NCBI GenBank assembly: GCA_029260795.1 | Contig: JAJDCO010000098.1 | Coordinates: forward strand, 186,001 to 250,000 | Length of the DNA: 64,000 nucleotides | Direction of reading: 5' to 3' | DNA from: Planctomycetota bacterium | GTDB taxonomy: Bacteria > Planctomycetota > OFTM77 | Part shown: one piece after another, positions 1 through 8,057 of the stretch | Numbering within the stretch: the stretch's first letter is position 1 | Layout of the letters: every line of letters starts with the position of its first letter | Translations under genes and position numbers: made by a program | Notes under the pieces: generated by a model | Told to the model about the DNA's origin: nothing | Databases searched by the model: none | Seen by the model: only the letters and a program-made list of their open reading frames with translations

Positions 1-285
1 GGGCGTCGGGTGAATCCCGTCCCAGCACATGATGCAGTCCAAGTTGCAGATGTTGTGGGCGCTGAGCTGCACGTAGTAGGGGCGGCTCTCCCAAACCGTG
101 CGCTTCTCGATCACGTCGCGTTGCAGCTTCATGAACTGATCGGCCTCGATCCGCTCTTTCTCCTCGACGCTGAGAGGAGCCGGCCGCGGGTTCGTCTTGG
201 CCGCCTCGAGTCGTTCTTTCCGCTGGGCCACCTTCTCGGGAGCGGGATCGAGCTGGGGACCTGGAAAGAAACGCTTGCTGCTCAT
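1..285 (-). CDS. Radical SAM protein, N-terminal part (gene runs off the left edge)
   Basis: Reading the minus strand from an ATG at 285 gives 95 uninterrupted codons to the window edge. Near the edge lies CNLDCIMCW, a C-x3-C-x2-C cluster that in radical SAM enzymes ligates the 4Fe-4S cluster that cleaves S-adenosylmethionine. It is preceded by about 75 residues rich in charged amino acids. The CIMCW form occurs in SPASM-type radical SAM proteins, but the part needed to assign a substrate lies outside the window. The start is supported by GGAGG about eight bases upstream. The product should be cytosolic. The gene is transcribed away from everything else at this end. Confidence 0.8.
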   Translation of the reverse strand, partial: MSSKRFFPGPQLDPAPEKVAQRKERLEAAKTNPRPAPLSVEEKERIEADQFMKLQRDVIEKRTVWESRPYYVQLSAHNICNLDCIMCWDGIHPTP

Positions 286-764
286 CGAGAATGCCTCCGT
301 CGGGGGCGGCTGAGAGTTGGGAGGATCAGGCTTTGGGAGTGGACGGCCAGCTCCGGGCATCCCGAGTCTGGCCAAGCAATTAAGCTAACAGGGGCCCGGG
401 AGGGGCGCAAGAGAGGCCTGGGAGGGGAGCCCGCGGTGATCGACCACGGGAAGAGGGGTCTCCTCAAGGACGAGCGCCGCGACCCGAAGGTTCCTCAGCG
501 AGCGGAGCCCAGGCCAGAATCTCGAAGCGCGGCCCGGCGACCGGAGGCGGGAAGGCACCGACGGCGACGCGTCCAGATTCCGGATGACCGATCCCGATTC
601 GCCGCCCGTCGCAGCGGCGAGGAGAGGGAATCCCGAGGCGCCGTTCCGGCACTAAATGTCCTTCCTGGGGAAAGTCGCTTGCGACCGTCTCGCGGTCGCT
701 TGCCCGCGGCCTCGAATGGGCATGGGTTCTGCTTCAGCATGTCATCGCGCTGGAGAACGACCTG
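286..764. other. Intergenic region with a small hairpin
   Basis: I see no convincing gene in this stretch between divergent genes. It must hold the start signals for the leftward radical SAM gene. A perfect 7-bp inverted repeat, GCGACCG/CGGTCGC with a 5-base loop, lies at 681-699; it has no T-run, so it is not a typical terminator. Confidence 0.5.
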
Positions 765-1331
765 GTGACGGACCTCGTCGAGCGAGACCTGGCCGGGGAG
801 GATCCGAATCGCCTCGCGGACGATCTCGAGAGCTACGAGGAGTTCTTGCAGGGGCGCTTCGAGCTGAATCTGCTGCTGTACCGCTCGCCGTACCCTCTGC
901 TCGGCAGCTACCGCTTGTTTCGCCACAAGTGGGATCTCGACATCACGGCCTACTATGATCTCTGGCTGTCCTCCTTTCGCCTCGACGAGCACTTGGACCC
1001 GCGCGGGCTGCGGACACTACGCGCCGAGCGGCCGTTCGTCTCGGGCGCTCTCGAGCAGTTCAATCGGATCTTCGAGCAGGAGTGTCAAGCCGCGTTGGCC
1101 GACGGCAGCTACTTCGACGACAACGCGGGACGCTTCGTCGATGGTTTGGATACGGTCGACTTCGTGAAGGATGTCGGGCAGCACCGAACACCCGACGCGA
1201 TCCGCGCCATCCTGCTGGAGAGCTTTCGGCGAGTGCGACGTGCCTTGATGCCGGAGATCCCGATCGACGACGAAGCCCTCCAGCCTAGCCTGCAGGACTT
1301 CGTCGACGGGGGCGCTCTTCGGAGCCGTTGA
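765..1331 (+). CDS. Conserved-looking hypothetical protein, 188 aa
   Basis: I do not recognise this protein. It is acidic, soluble and predicted mostly helical, with no signal peptide or membrane segment. Notable stretches are ESYEEFLQGRFELNLLLYRS near the N-terminus and a Tyr/Trp-rich patch (DITAYYDLWLSSFRL) around residues 65-80. The GTG start is chosen because TGGAGAA sits eight bases before it. The same frame stays open and protein-like for tens of codons upstream (reading LLQHVIALENDLV just before the GTG) without an ATG, GTG or TTG, so the N-terminus may be longer or the gene may be truncated. It ends 55 bases before dinB and could be cotranscribed with it. Confidence 0.55.
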   Translation: MTDLVERDLAGEDPNRLADDLESYEEFLQGRFELNLLLYRSPYPLLGSYRLFRHKWDLDITAYYDLWLSSFRLDEHLDPRGLRTLRAERPFVSGALEQFNRIFEQECQAALADGSYFDDNAGRFVDGLDTVDFVKDVGQHRTPDAIRAILLESFRRVRRALMPEIPIDDEALQPSLQDFVDGGALRSR

Positions 1332-1386
1332 GGCGCGTTCACGGACCTCTCTTTCGACACCGACGGCTCCTTGCTTCAATGGGCCC

Positions 1387-2577
1387 ATGGAACGCGCGAT
1401 TCTTCACGCCGACATGGACGCCTTCTACGCCGCAATCGAGCAGCGCGACCGACCCGAGCTGCGGGGCCGGCCCGTGATCGTGGGCGGGACGCCGGAAGGG
1501 CGAGGCGTCGTGAGCACGGCGTCGTACGAGGCACGTCGCTTCGGCGTCCACTCGGCGATGCCGGCGGTGACCGCGGTTCGGCTGTGTCCGGACGGTGTGT
1601 TCCTGCCACCGGATATGCGCCGCTACCGCGCGGTGTCGCAGCAGATCTTCGAGATCTTCCGGAGCTACACACCTCTCGTCGAAGGCTTGTCGTCGGACGA
1701 GGCGTTTCTGGACGTGACGGGTAGCCAACGCCTGTTCGGAGATGCGGTGACGATCGCGGGGCGCATTCGAGTCGAGGTGCGCGAGAAGACGCAGCTCACG
1801 GTCTCGATCGGCGTGGCGCCCAACAAGCTCCTCGCCAAGATCGGCTCCGATCTCGACAAGCCCGATGGGCTGACCGTCATCCCGACCGAGCGCGTGGCCG
1901 CGATCCTGCGTGACCTGCCGGCGAGCCGGATTCCCGGGCTAGGGAGACGAGTGCAGGAGCGGCTCGGCAGCGCGGGGATTCGCACCATCGGTCAGCTCGC
2001 GGCGCTGCCGTGTCGGACACTCGAGGAGTGGTTCGGCGACTTCGGATCGACCTTGTATCGGCTCTCACGCGGACAGGACGAGCGTCCCGTCGATCCGGGT
2101 CGCGAGCGCAAGTCGATCAGCGCCGAGACGACCTTTGCCCGCGACGAGCGCGACCTCGACGAGCTCGAGCGGCGGCTCTTGAGCTTCAGCCATGAGCTGA
2201 CGTTCTCGCTGCGCTCCGAGAAGCTGTTGGCCAAGACGGTCACGCTGAAGCTCCGCGACCCCCAGTTCCGCACGCGCACCCGCAGCCACACGCTGGATCA
2301 GGCGACCGACGGCGCGCGCGAGGTCTTCGAGACGGCGCAGCGCCTCTTGTCCGGACTTGCCATTCGCGGTGGCGTGCGACTGATCGGCATCGGTCTCTCG
2401 CAGCTGAGGCCCGCCGAAGGCGGTCGTCAGCTCAGCTTGCTCGAGGATCGCACCAAGGACCGCGACGCCACGGCCGCGCTCGATGGCATTCGGGCCCGCT
2501 TCGGTAAGGGCGCGATCCTCCCCGCTCGGCTCGTCGAGCCCGGCGCTGCAGAGTCGGAGCGACCGGCGACCGAGTAG
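1387..2577 (+). CDS. dinB: DNA polymerase IV (Y-family translesion polymerase)
   Basis: This is an error-prone Y-family polymerase that extends primers past damaged template bases in the cytosol. The palm carries the metal-binding residues D9 and D11 in HADMDAFYA and the D104-E105 pair in LSSDEAFLDV. Tyr14 occupies the steric-gate position that excludes ribonucleotides. The fingers motif VSTASYEARRFGVHSAMP and the thumb helix-hairpin-helix region (IPGLGRRVQERL) follow, then the little-finger domain to about residue 370. At 396 aa the length is normal for the family. The C-terminus does not end in an obvious beta-clamp pentapeptide that I can name with confidence. I see no operator-like palindrome upstream, so SOS control cannot be claimed. 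Confidence 0.95.
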   Translation: MERAILHADMDAFYAAIEQRDRPELRGRPVIVGGTPEGRGVVSTASYEARRFGVHSAMPAVTAVRLCPDGVFLPPDMRRYRAVSQQIFEIFRSYTPLVEGLSSDEAFLDVTGSQRLFGDAVTIAGRIRVEVREKTQLTVSIGVAPNKLLAKIGSDLDKPDGLTVIPTERVAAILRDLPASRIPGLGRRVQERLGSAGIRTIGQLAALPCRTLEEWFGDFGSTLYRLSRGQDERPVDPGRERKSISAETTFARDERDLDELERRLLSFSHELTFSLRSEKLLAKTVTLKLRDPQFRTRTRSHTLDQATDGAREVFETAQRLLSGLAIRGGVRLIGIGLSQLRPAEGGRQLSLLEDRTKDRDATAALDGIRARFGKGAILPARLVEPGAAESERPATE

Positions 2578-2817
2578 TCCTCGCGACTATCGGCGCGGCT
2601 GGAAGCGAGGCAAGTCGTTCTGAGCGATACGTTTCGAAGGATCTGACGTGGGCGATTGAAAAAAAACACGATCTCTCGGTTGGGAGTCCTTCGCGGTCCG
2701 TCGCTCAGATTCTCTGAGAAGTCGCTCCCGAGGGGACGGGGGCCCTGCCTGGCGGCTCGAGTTGTGTCTTCTCGAGTGTGGCCATCCGAAGGAAAACTCA
2801 GCTCGGAGAGAGTCCTG

Positions 2818-3282
2818 ATGAATTACTCACCTGCCCGCATCGGCTTCCTCGCCCTCTGTGTCGCCTTCAGCTTTGCCATCGGCTGTTCTGGTGGCGGTGG
2901 CGGCGGCGGTGTGGCCGCGCCGACGAACGTCAACGGAAACTGGGAGATGGTCGTCGTCCAAACCCCGACGCCCAGCGACACAGATATGGATTGTGACGGG
3001 GGAAGCACGGGATCTCTCTTCATCACCATGTCGCAGGACGGATCGACCATCACGGTCTCGGACAGGGACACCGGAGACGTGCTCGGTACGCTCACGATCG
3101 GAGAGGGGAACAAGATCACCGGGTTCATCGGCAGCGAGGAAAGCGGATTCATCGATCAACTGACGTTCCTGGACGTTGGCACGAACTTCAACAACATGGA
3201 CGGCACGGCGGCCTTCACCCGGACAGATCCGAGCTTCAACGTCTGCAACATGGACGCCACGATCACCAGCAAGCGCAACTGA
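2818..3282 (+). CDS. Small lipoprotein of unknown function, 154 aa
   Basis: The protein begins with a typical lipoprotein signal: charged start, hydrophobic core and a lipobox-like AIGC with the modified Cys at residue 23. A Gly run follows directly and probably forms a flexible linker. The mature part has repeated GNW, GTLTIG and ITGFIGS strands, resembling small beta-rich proteins with lipocalin/META-like repeats, but I do not assign a family. Four Cys residues (lipid Cys plus three) are present. The ATG at 2818 is chosen over upstream in-frame codons because GGAGAG precedes it and because it starts exactly at the signal peptide. It stands alone and is followed by a hairpin. Confidence 0.75.
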   Translation: MNYSPARIGFLALCVAFSFAIGCSGGGGGGGVAAPTNVNGNWEMVVVQTPTPSDTDMDCDGGSTGSLFITMSQDGSTITVSDRDTGDVLGTLTIGEGNKITGFIGSEESGFIDQLTFLDVGTNFNNMDGTAAFTRTDPSFNVCNMDATITSKRN

Positions 3283-3290
3283 GAACGCGG

Positions 3291-3324
3291 GCAGCGCCGA
3301 GTCGCACGCCGCTCTCGGCGCTGC
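3291..3324 (+). terminator. Terminator-like hairpin after the small lipoprotein gene
   Basis: A perfect 11-bp inverted repeat (GCAGCGCCGAG / CTCGGCGCTGC) with a 12-base loop begins 8 bases after the stop codon. No T-run follows, so it may only protect the 3' end or require a factor. Confidence 0.5.
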
Positions 3325-3479
3325 TCACCGAACGGAGTGAGAGCGAGTCGGGTTGAGGGACTCTGCCCATTCTGAAGTCGCCCCTCCTCGATCCGCGGGA
3401 GTGTGGTGAGGGGGGGGATTCGATAACGTCGGGGTGAGGGGCGTCACCGCCCCGAGAACCGGATCGGGAATCCTTCGGC

Positions 3480-5303
3480 ATGTGGAATGCATCAGGAAAG
3501 CTCCTCGTCCTCGTCGGAACCGCTGCGGCTTTGATCGTCGCGATCCGCTTCGTGACGAACGATCTGAGCGATGCCTCCTCCTCGACGTTGGCGCCCGTCT
3601 CCAGGATCGATCGCACCGCGAGTCGTGAAAGTATTCTCGTCGAGTCGATGCCGGCGTGGCGCGTCGAGTCTCAGGCTGAAGCAGAAGCCGCGTCGGGAAC
3701 GGAGAGCTCGGCAGAGCAAGCGGTTCCAGCGGCACGGGACGACTCTTCAGAGGGCCGGCAGCTTCGGGGACGGGTCTTGGCCGCGGACGGCGCACCGATC
3801 GCCTCGGCTCGGGTGATGGTCTTGCGCGATCGTCGGCGCTGGGCCGAAGACTCTCGCACCTTGGTCTCCATGGCGGACGGGCGCTTCGAAGCCCGCATGC
3901 CGGACGCCGGCCCTTTCGAGCTGCACGTTTCGCATCCCCGCTGGAGAGCGACCGTGCTCGAAGACGTCGCCGCCGACCCGGACCTGGAGACCCTCGTCGT
4001 CCTGGAAGCCGGTGCGGAGATCGTGGGCGAGGTCGTCGGTCCCACCGGGCTTCCGGTCGAAGGCGCGAACATCGTGCTCGTCGCCTCGCGGCCCGAGCAG
4101 CTCTTCGATCAGGAGCGCGTGACCATCTCGGACGCGCAGGGACAGTTCCGGCTCAGCGGCCTTCAGGGAGGCCTCAATCGGATCCGAGTCGAGGCCGAGG
4201 GCTTTGCGATCTCAGCCGAGAACTTCGACCTCCACGAAGGCGGGACTCTCGAGATCCGCTGCGACCTCGCCTGGTCCGAGATGCTGACCGGCCAGATCGT
4301 CGACGATCATGGCGCACCGATCTCGGACGCCATGGTGAGCGCGATCGGCTCTCGGCATCAGTCGGCCGTTCATGCCGATCAAGACGGCCACTTTCTGTGC
4401 GACCGGATCGCGGACGAGCCTCTCACGGTCCTCGTGACGGCCCCGGGGTACGCGGCCACGACGCTCAAACGCGTCGACGTGGCCGACTCTCCACTTCAGA
4501 TCGTGCTGCCCAGCTCCCAGCCCGCCACGGGATTCGTTCGGGACGCGCGCACCGGAGACCCGATCCCGAAGGCCCGGGTCCTCGTGTCCCACGGTACCCA
4601 ATCCTGGCGAACCGGCAGCAAGATCGATGGGAGCTTCGAGACGTCGAGCCTGCCGCCGGGCGAGTTCGTGATCGAGGTGAGCGTGAGAGGATACGCGCGC
4701 TTCCGCCGAGAAGGCCAGCTCCTGCCTTCGGAAGTACCGCTGGAGATCGAGCTGTCGCGAGGCGGCGTGATCGTGGGACGAGTGCTCGGCCCGGGACGCC
4801 AGCCGGTCGAGGGCGTGGACGTCCACGCCCGCGGGGCCGGTTCGGAGCCGGCACCGCTTCCCACGGGGTTCAGCCGTCGGGGCTCTTCGAAGGTGCTCGA
4901 CTCTTCGAGCACCGATGCCGAGGGCCGCTTCGAGCTGACGGGCATCCCGGACGGCGAGGTGTGGGTCGTGGCCGCTCACCGAGAGCTCCGCGCCGAAAGG
5001 GCCGAGCGAGTTCTCGTGGCCAATGGACTGGCCGGGCCGGACCTCGAGATCCGGATGGAGTCGGGCTTCACGGTGCAGGGGCGAGTGCTCGTGGGCGGCG
5101 AGCCGGCCACTCGAGGCTACGTTCGCATCCTCGACGAGTATGAGAAGACCGTGCGTCGCCTGCGCCTCGACGCGCAAGGCCGCTACGTCGCCCGGGCACT
5201 CGCCTCGGGCACCTACCGATTGGTGCCCGAGCACACCCCCGAAGCCGTCGATCCAGTGACGGTGGTCGTCACGCGGGATGTCGAGCAGGATATCGGGCGC
5301 TGA
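3480..5303 (+). CDS. Membrane-anchored protein with repeated carboxypeptidase-regulatory-like domains
   Basis: An N-terminal hydrophobic segment (residues about 7-24) probably anchors the 607-aa protein, with the rest outside the cytosol. After a Ser/Glu-rich linker come about five or six consecutive beta-sandwich modules of the carboxypeptidase-regulatory/transthyretin-like type. Each opens with a pattern like GRVLAADGAPIASARVMV or GEVVGPTGLPVEGANIVL and contains DGRFE or DAQGQFRLSG followed by a strand such as FELHVSHP. Such modules are noncatalytic and are known as binding or stalk domains of surface proteins; no catalytic domain is visible. The ATG at 3480 leads straight into the hydrophobic segment. 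The ligand is unknown. Confidence 0.8.
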   Translation: MWNASGKLLVLVGTAAALIVAIRFVTNDLSDASSSTLAPVSRIDRTASRESILVESMPAWRVESQAEAEAASGTESSAEQAVPAARDDSSEGRQLRGRVLAADGAPIASARVMVLRDRRRWAEDSRTLVSMADGRFEARMPDAGPFELHVSHPRWRATVLEDVAADPDLETLVVLEAGAEIVGEVVGPTGLPVEGANIVLVASRPEQLFDQERVTISDAQGQFRLSGLQGGLNRIRVEAEGFAISAENFDLHEGGTLEIRCDLAWSEMLTGQIVDDHGAPISDAMVSAIGSRHQSAVHADQDGHFLCDRIADEPLTVLVTAPGYAATTLKRVDVADSPLQIVLPSSQPATGFVRDARTGDPIPKARVLVSHGTQSWRTGSKIDGSFETSSLPPGEFVIEVSVRGYARFRREGQLLPSEVPLEIELSRGGVIVGRVLGPGRQPVEGVDVHARGAGSEPAPLPTGFSRRGSSKVLDSSSTDAEGRFELTGIPDGEVWVVAAHRELRAERAERVLVANGLAGPDLEIRMESGFTVQGRVLVGGEPATRGYVRILDEYEKTVRRLRLDAQGRYVARALASGTYRLVPEHTPEAVDPVTVVVTRDVEQDIGR

Positions 5304-5562
5304 AAGCGGAGCGAGTCCGAAGCGGAGCCGCTGACGACCTTCGCCTCGAGCGCCTGCGCAGGCCGATCACCGCCAGCTGGCTGCCTGGTAGTCGAGGGAG
5401 TGGGGTGAGTCCGCGGTGAGGCGTGATGCCGGTGCTCCCACCGCGGATTCGTCGATGAGATTCGGCCGAGTCGCGTCCCGCCGAATGTCGATTGGAGTCG
5501 CTCGTCCTCGCCTCGGGTGCCGTCCGCGGCTCGGACATCGCCGCTGGACGTTTGGCGGACGG

Positions 5563-5592
5563 TTGCGATTCTGCCGAGCCGGCGGCTAGAAT
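5563..5592 (+). promoter_or_regulatory. Possible sigma70-type promoter for the cyclophilin pair
   Basis: TTGCGA (5563-5568) and TAGAAT (5587-5592) are separated by 18 bases, close to a housekeeping promoter pattern. They lie about 100 bases upstream of the secreted cyclophilin gene. Confidence 0.4.
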
Positions 5593-5693
5593 CACGATCT
5601 TTTCGACCCCGCGGGGTCCCCGGTCCGACCGCGTCCTGCGGCGAGCCCCCCGCTTCGAACGAATACCCGGCGTTTGAGAAGAGGTATCCGACC

Positions 5694-6437
5694 ATGAAGT
5701 CGTCGTGGATGATCGGAATTCTGGCATTGCTGATGGCCGTGGCCTGTACGCGTGTCGAGCTGCAAGAGTCGACGGATGGGCAAGAGTCGACGGATGGTCA
5801 GGAAGCCGCGAAGCAGGGCGAGACGGCTCAGAGCGGCGCCGACGCTCCGGATCCTGTCGCCAAGATGAAGGAGCACATCGCCGGCTTGGACCTCGACCAA
5901 TCCAAGCCGTCTTGGAAGGTTAATCTGCAGCTGCCCCCGAAGCTCGCGTTTGATCCGGCCCAGGACTACTTCTGGAACCTCGAGACGAACAAGGGTGACA
6001 TCTCCGTCAAGCTGCTGCCCCAGGTCGCACCGATGCACGTGTCGAGCACGATGTTTCTCACGTATCTGGGCTTCTACGACGGGCTGCGCTTTCACCGTGT
6101 GATCCCCGGATTCATGGCGCAGGGCGGTTGCCCGCTCGGAACGGGCACGGGCTCGCCGGGCTATCGCTTCGGCGGAGAGTTCGACGCCAGCCAGCGTCAC
6201 GATCGTCCGGGGCTGCTGAGCATGGCGAACGCCGGTCCGGGGACCGATGGCAGCCAGTTCTTCCTGACCTTCGTGCCAACGCCGCACCTCGACGGCAAGC
6301 ACACGATCTACGGTGAGATCGTTCAAGGCATGGACACGATGAAGAAGCTCGAGGCGGCCGGTACGCCCGGGGCGGGCCGCACTAAAGAGCCGCTGCTGAT
6401 CAAGAAGGCCACGATCGTCGCCAAGCCCAAGGGCTGA
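5694..6437 (+). CDS. Peptidyl-prolyl cis-trans isomerase, cyclophilin type, lipoprotein
   Basis: Cyclophilins catalyse cis-trans isomerisation of Xaa-Pro bonds and assist folding. The signal peptide ends in AVAC with the lipid-attached Cys at residue 18, so the enzyme should be membrane-anchored outside the cytosol. A Gln/Glu/Asp-rich linker with an exactly repeated ESTDGQ precedes the catalytic domain, about residues 95-245. Catalytic signatures are FHRVIPGFMAQGG (the Arg, Phe and Gln of the active site) and GSQFFLTFVPTPHLDGKHTIYG. The Trp that binds cyclosporin in eukaryotic enzymes is replaced by His, as in many bacterial forms. The ATG at 5694 follows AGAAGAGG. The next gene is a paralogue 51 bases downstream. 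Confidence 0.92.
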   Translation: MKSSWMIGILALLMAVACTRVELQESTDGQESTDGQEAAKQGETAQSGADAPDPVAKMKEHIAGLDLDQSKPSWKVNLQLPPKLAFDPAQDYFWNLETNKGDISVKLLPQVAPMHVSSTMFLTYLGFYDGLRFHRVIPGFMAQGGCPLGTGTGSPGYRFGGEFDASQRHDRPGLLSMANAGPGTDGSQFFLTFVPTPHLDGKHTIYGEIVQGMDTMKKLEAAGTPGAGRTKEPLLIKKATIVAKPKG

Positions 6438-6488
6438 TTCCGCCGACGATCGTCGTATCTCTCTCAATCGCTGACACAGGAGACTGCC

Positions 6489-7070
6489 ATGTCCTCTGCC
6501 CTGGAATCCCTTCAGAGCCAGATCGAAACCCTCGGGGTCGACACGTCCGGTGATCAATGGCGCACCCAGCTGCCCCAGCCGCCGGCCGTGAAGTTTTCTG
6601 ATGGCGAGTCCTACTTCTGGACTCTCAAGACCACCAAGGGCGATCTCAAGATCCGTCTGATGTCCGACGTCGCGCCGACGCACACCGCCAGCACGATGTA
6701 CCTCACCATGTTGGGCTTCTACGACGGCCTTTCCTTCCATCGCGTGATCTCGGGATTCATGGCCCAGGGCGGTTGTCCGCTCGGCACGGGAACGGGGGGC
6801 CCGGGCTACCAGTATGCGGGCGAGTTCGACCCCTCCGTGCGGCACGACCGCAAGGGCTTGCTGAGCATGGCGAACGCCGGCCCGAACACCGACGGGAGTC
6901 AGTTCTTCATTACCTTCGTGCCGACGCCGCACCTCGATGGAAACCACACGATCTTCGGTGAGGTCGTCGATGGCATGGATGCGCTGAGTGCGCTCGAAGC
7001 GGCGGGAAGCGGCAGCGGTCGACCCTCCGAAGCTCTCAAGATCGAGCACGCGACCATTACTCCGGCCTGA
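6489..7070 (+). CDS. Peptidyl-prolyl cis-trans isomerase, cyclophilin type, cytosolic
   Basis: This 193-aa cyclophilin is a close paralogue of the preceding lipoprotein and shares long identical stretches such as LSMANAGP and VPTPHLDG. It lacks a signal peptide, so it should act in the cytosol. The active-site region FHRVISGFMAQGG and GSQFFITFVPTPHLDG are intact. About 45 residues precede the catalytic domain, aligning with the linker end of its neighbour. The start has a good ribosome site (AGGAG, 8-9 bases before the ATG). The two genes are probably one transcript, giving the cell the same activity on both sides of the membrane. Confidence 0.92.
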   Translation: MSSALESLQSQIETLGVDTSGDQWRTQLPQPPAVKFSDGESYFWTLKTTKGDLKIRLMSDVAPTHTASTMYLTMLGFYDGLSFHRVISGFMAQGGCPLGTGTGGPGYQYAGEFDPSVRHDRKGLLSMANAGPNTDGSQFFITFVPTPHLDGNHTIFGEVVDGMDALSALEAAGSGSGRPSEALKIEHATITPA

Positions 7071-7147
7071 CCTGTCAACGGGCTCGGCCGACCGGCCGAG
7101 CCCCCGACGCACTGAACCGTTTCGCTCGGCGAGACGTTGAAACGGGC

Positions 7148-8032
7148 ATGCCTGACGACGCTCTGGCGGCGCTCTTCGACGCCGACTTCCTGGCCCGACT
7201 CGCTCGCCTGCGCCTGGCGGTCCGGCGACGTCTGCTCGGAGCCGGGGGGGAGGCTCCGATCGCGAGCGCCGGCGGGGGCCGCTCCGAGTTTCGTGAGCAC
7301 CGGCCGTATGTGGCGGGCGACGATCCCCGCACCATCGACTGGAACGTGGCCGCGCGCCTCGACCAAGTCTTCGTCAAGGAGTTTACCGCCTCCGGCGACT
7401 TGACCGTGCGCTTGCGCGTCGATGTCTCGGACTCGATGGACGTCGGCACGCCGCCGAAGAGACGCCTCGCACTTCAGGTCGCCGCCGCACTCGCCTACTT
7501 GGCGCTTCATCAAAAGCACGCGGTGCGCGTCGAGCTCTGGACACCGAAGGCGCAGCTCGTCTCGCCGCCGATCTCGCACGTGGGCGGCTTTGCGGCGGTG
7601 CTCGATTGGCTGCGCCGGCGGCCGGCGGAGACCCCGGGTGCCTCGCGATCACCGGCCCGGGGCCGCGCTCGCTCGCTCATCTTCGTGCTGTCCGATCTCC
7701 TCGACGACGCCCTCGTCCGGGAGGTCGCCCTGCTCGAAGGAGCGGGCGCGGATCTGTGTCTCACTCACGTGCTTGCACCCGAGGATCTCGATCCGCCTTG
7801 GCGAGGAAGGTTGCGTCTGACTGACGCCGAGAGCGGTGAGCGATTCGACTGCGTCGTCGGCCCCGACGAACGGCGTCGATACGGCCGTGCCCTCGAGGCG
7901 TTCCTCGAGAGTCGTCGGACGCTGGCCGCTCGGCATCGAGCCGGATACCTTGTCTGCTCCTCGGCGCAGCCGATCGAGGAAGTGATCTTCGACCTGCTGC
8001 GCCGCGAAGGGCGTCTGACGGAGCGGTCATGA
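7148..8032 (+). CDS. DUF58 family protein
   Basis: The hallmark segment SEFREHRPYVAGDDPRTIDW at residues about 45-65 identifies the DUF58 family. It is followed by a von Willebrand A-like fold with a metal-site sequence DVSDSMDVG and a second acidic loop, FVLSDLLDD. DUF58 proteins are usually encoded with MoxR AAA ATPases and BatA/BatB-type membrane proteins, in clusters linked to envelope stress or metal insertion. Here the BatA-like partner follows 25 bases downstream but no MoxR gene is in the window. The 294-aa protein has no membrane segment, so it is likely cytosolic. Its molecular activity is unknown. Confidence 0.85.
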   Translation: MPDDALAALFDADFLARLARLRLAVRRRLLGAGGEAPIASAGGGRSEFREHRPYVAGDDPRTIDWNVAARLDQVFVKEFTASGDLTVRLRVDVSDSMDVGTPPKRRLALQVAAALAYLALHQKHAVRVELWTPKAQLVSPPISHVGGFAAVLDWLRRRPAETPGASRSPARGRARSLIFVLSDLLDDALVREVALLEGAGADLCLTHVLAPEDLDPPWRGRLRLTDAESGERFDCVVGPDERRRYGRALEAFLESRRTLAARHRAGYLVCSSAQPIEEVIFDLLRREGRLTERS

Positions 8033-8057
8033 TGCAGTGCGGTGTCGAGGTCGGCGC

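Noticed and set aside
3325..5500. Similar G-rich intergenic strings (GTGAGG, GGGAGTG) before and after the repeat protein
   Set aside because: Matches are short and imperfect; they look like composition rather than a dispersed repeat family.
5592..7112. 506-codon open frame on the minus strand opposite the cyclophilins
   Set aside because: It repeats twice because the cyclophilins are paralogues, and its composition is that of an antisense shadow.
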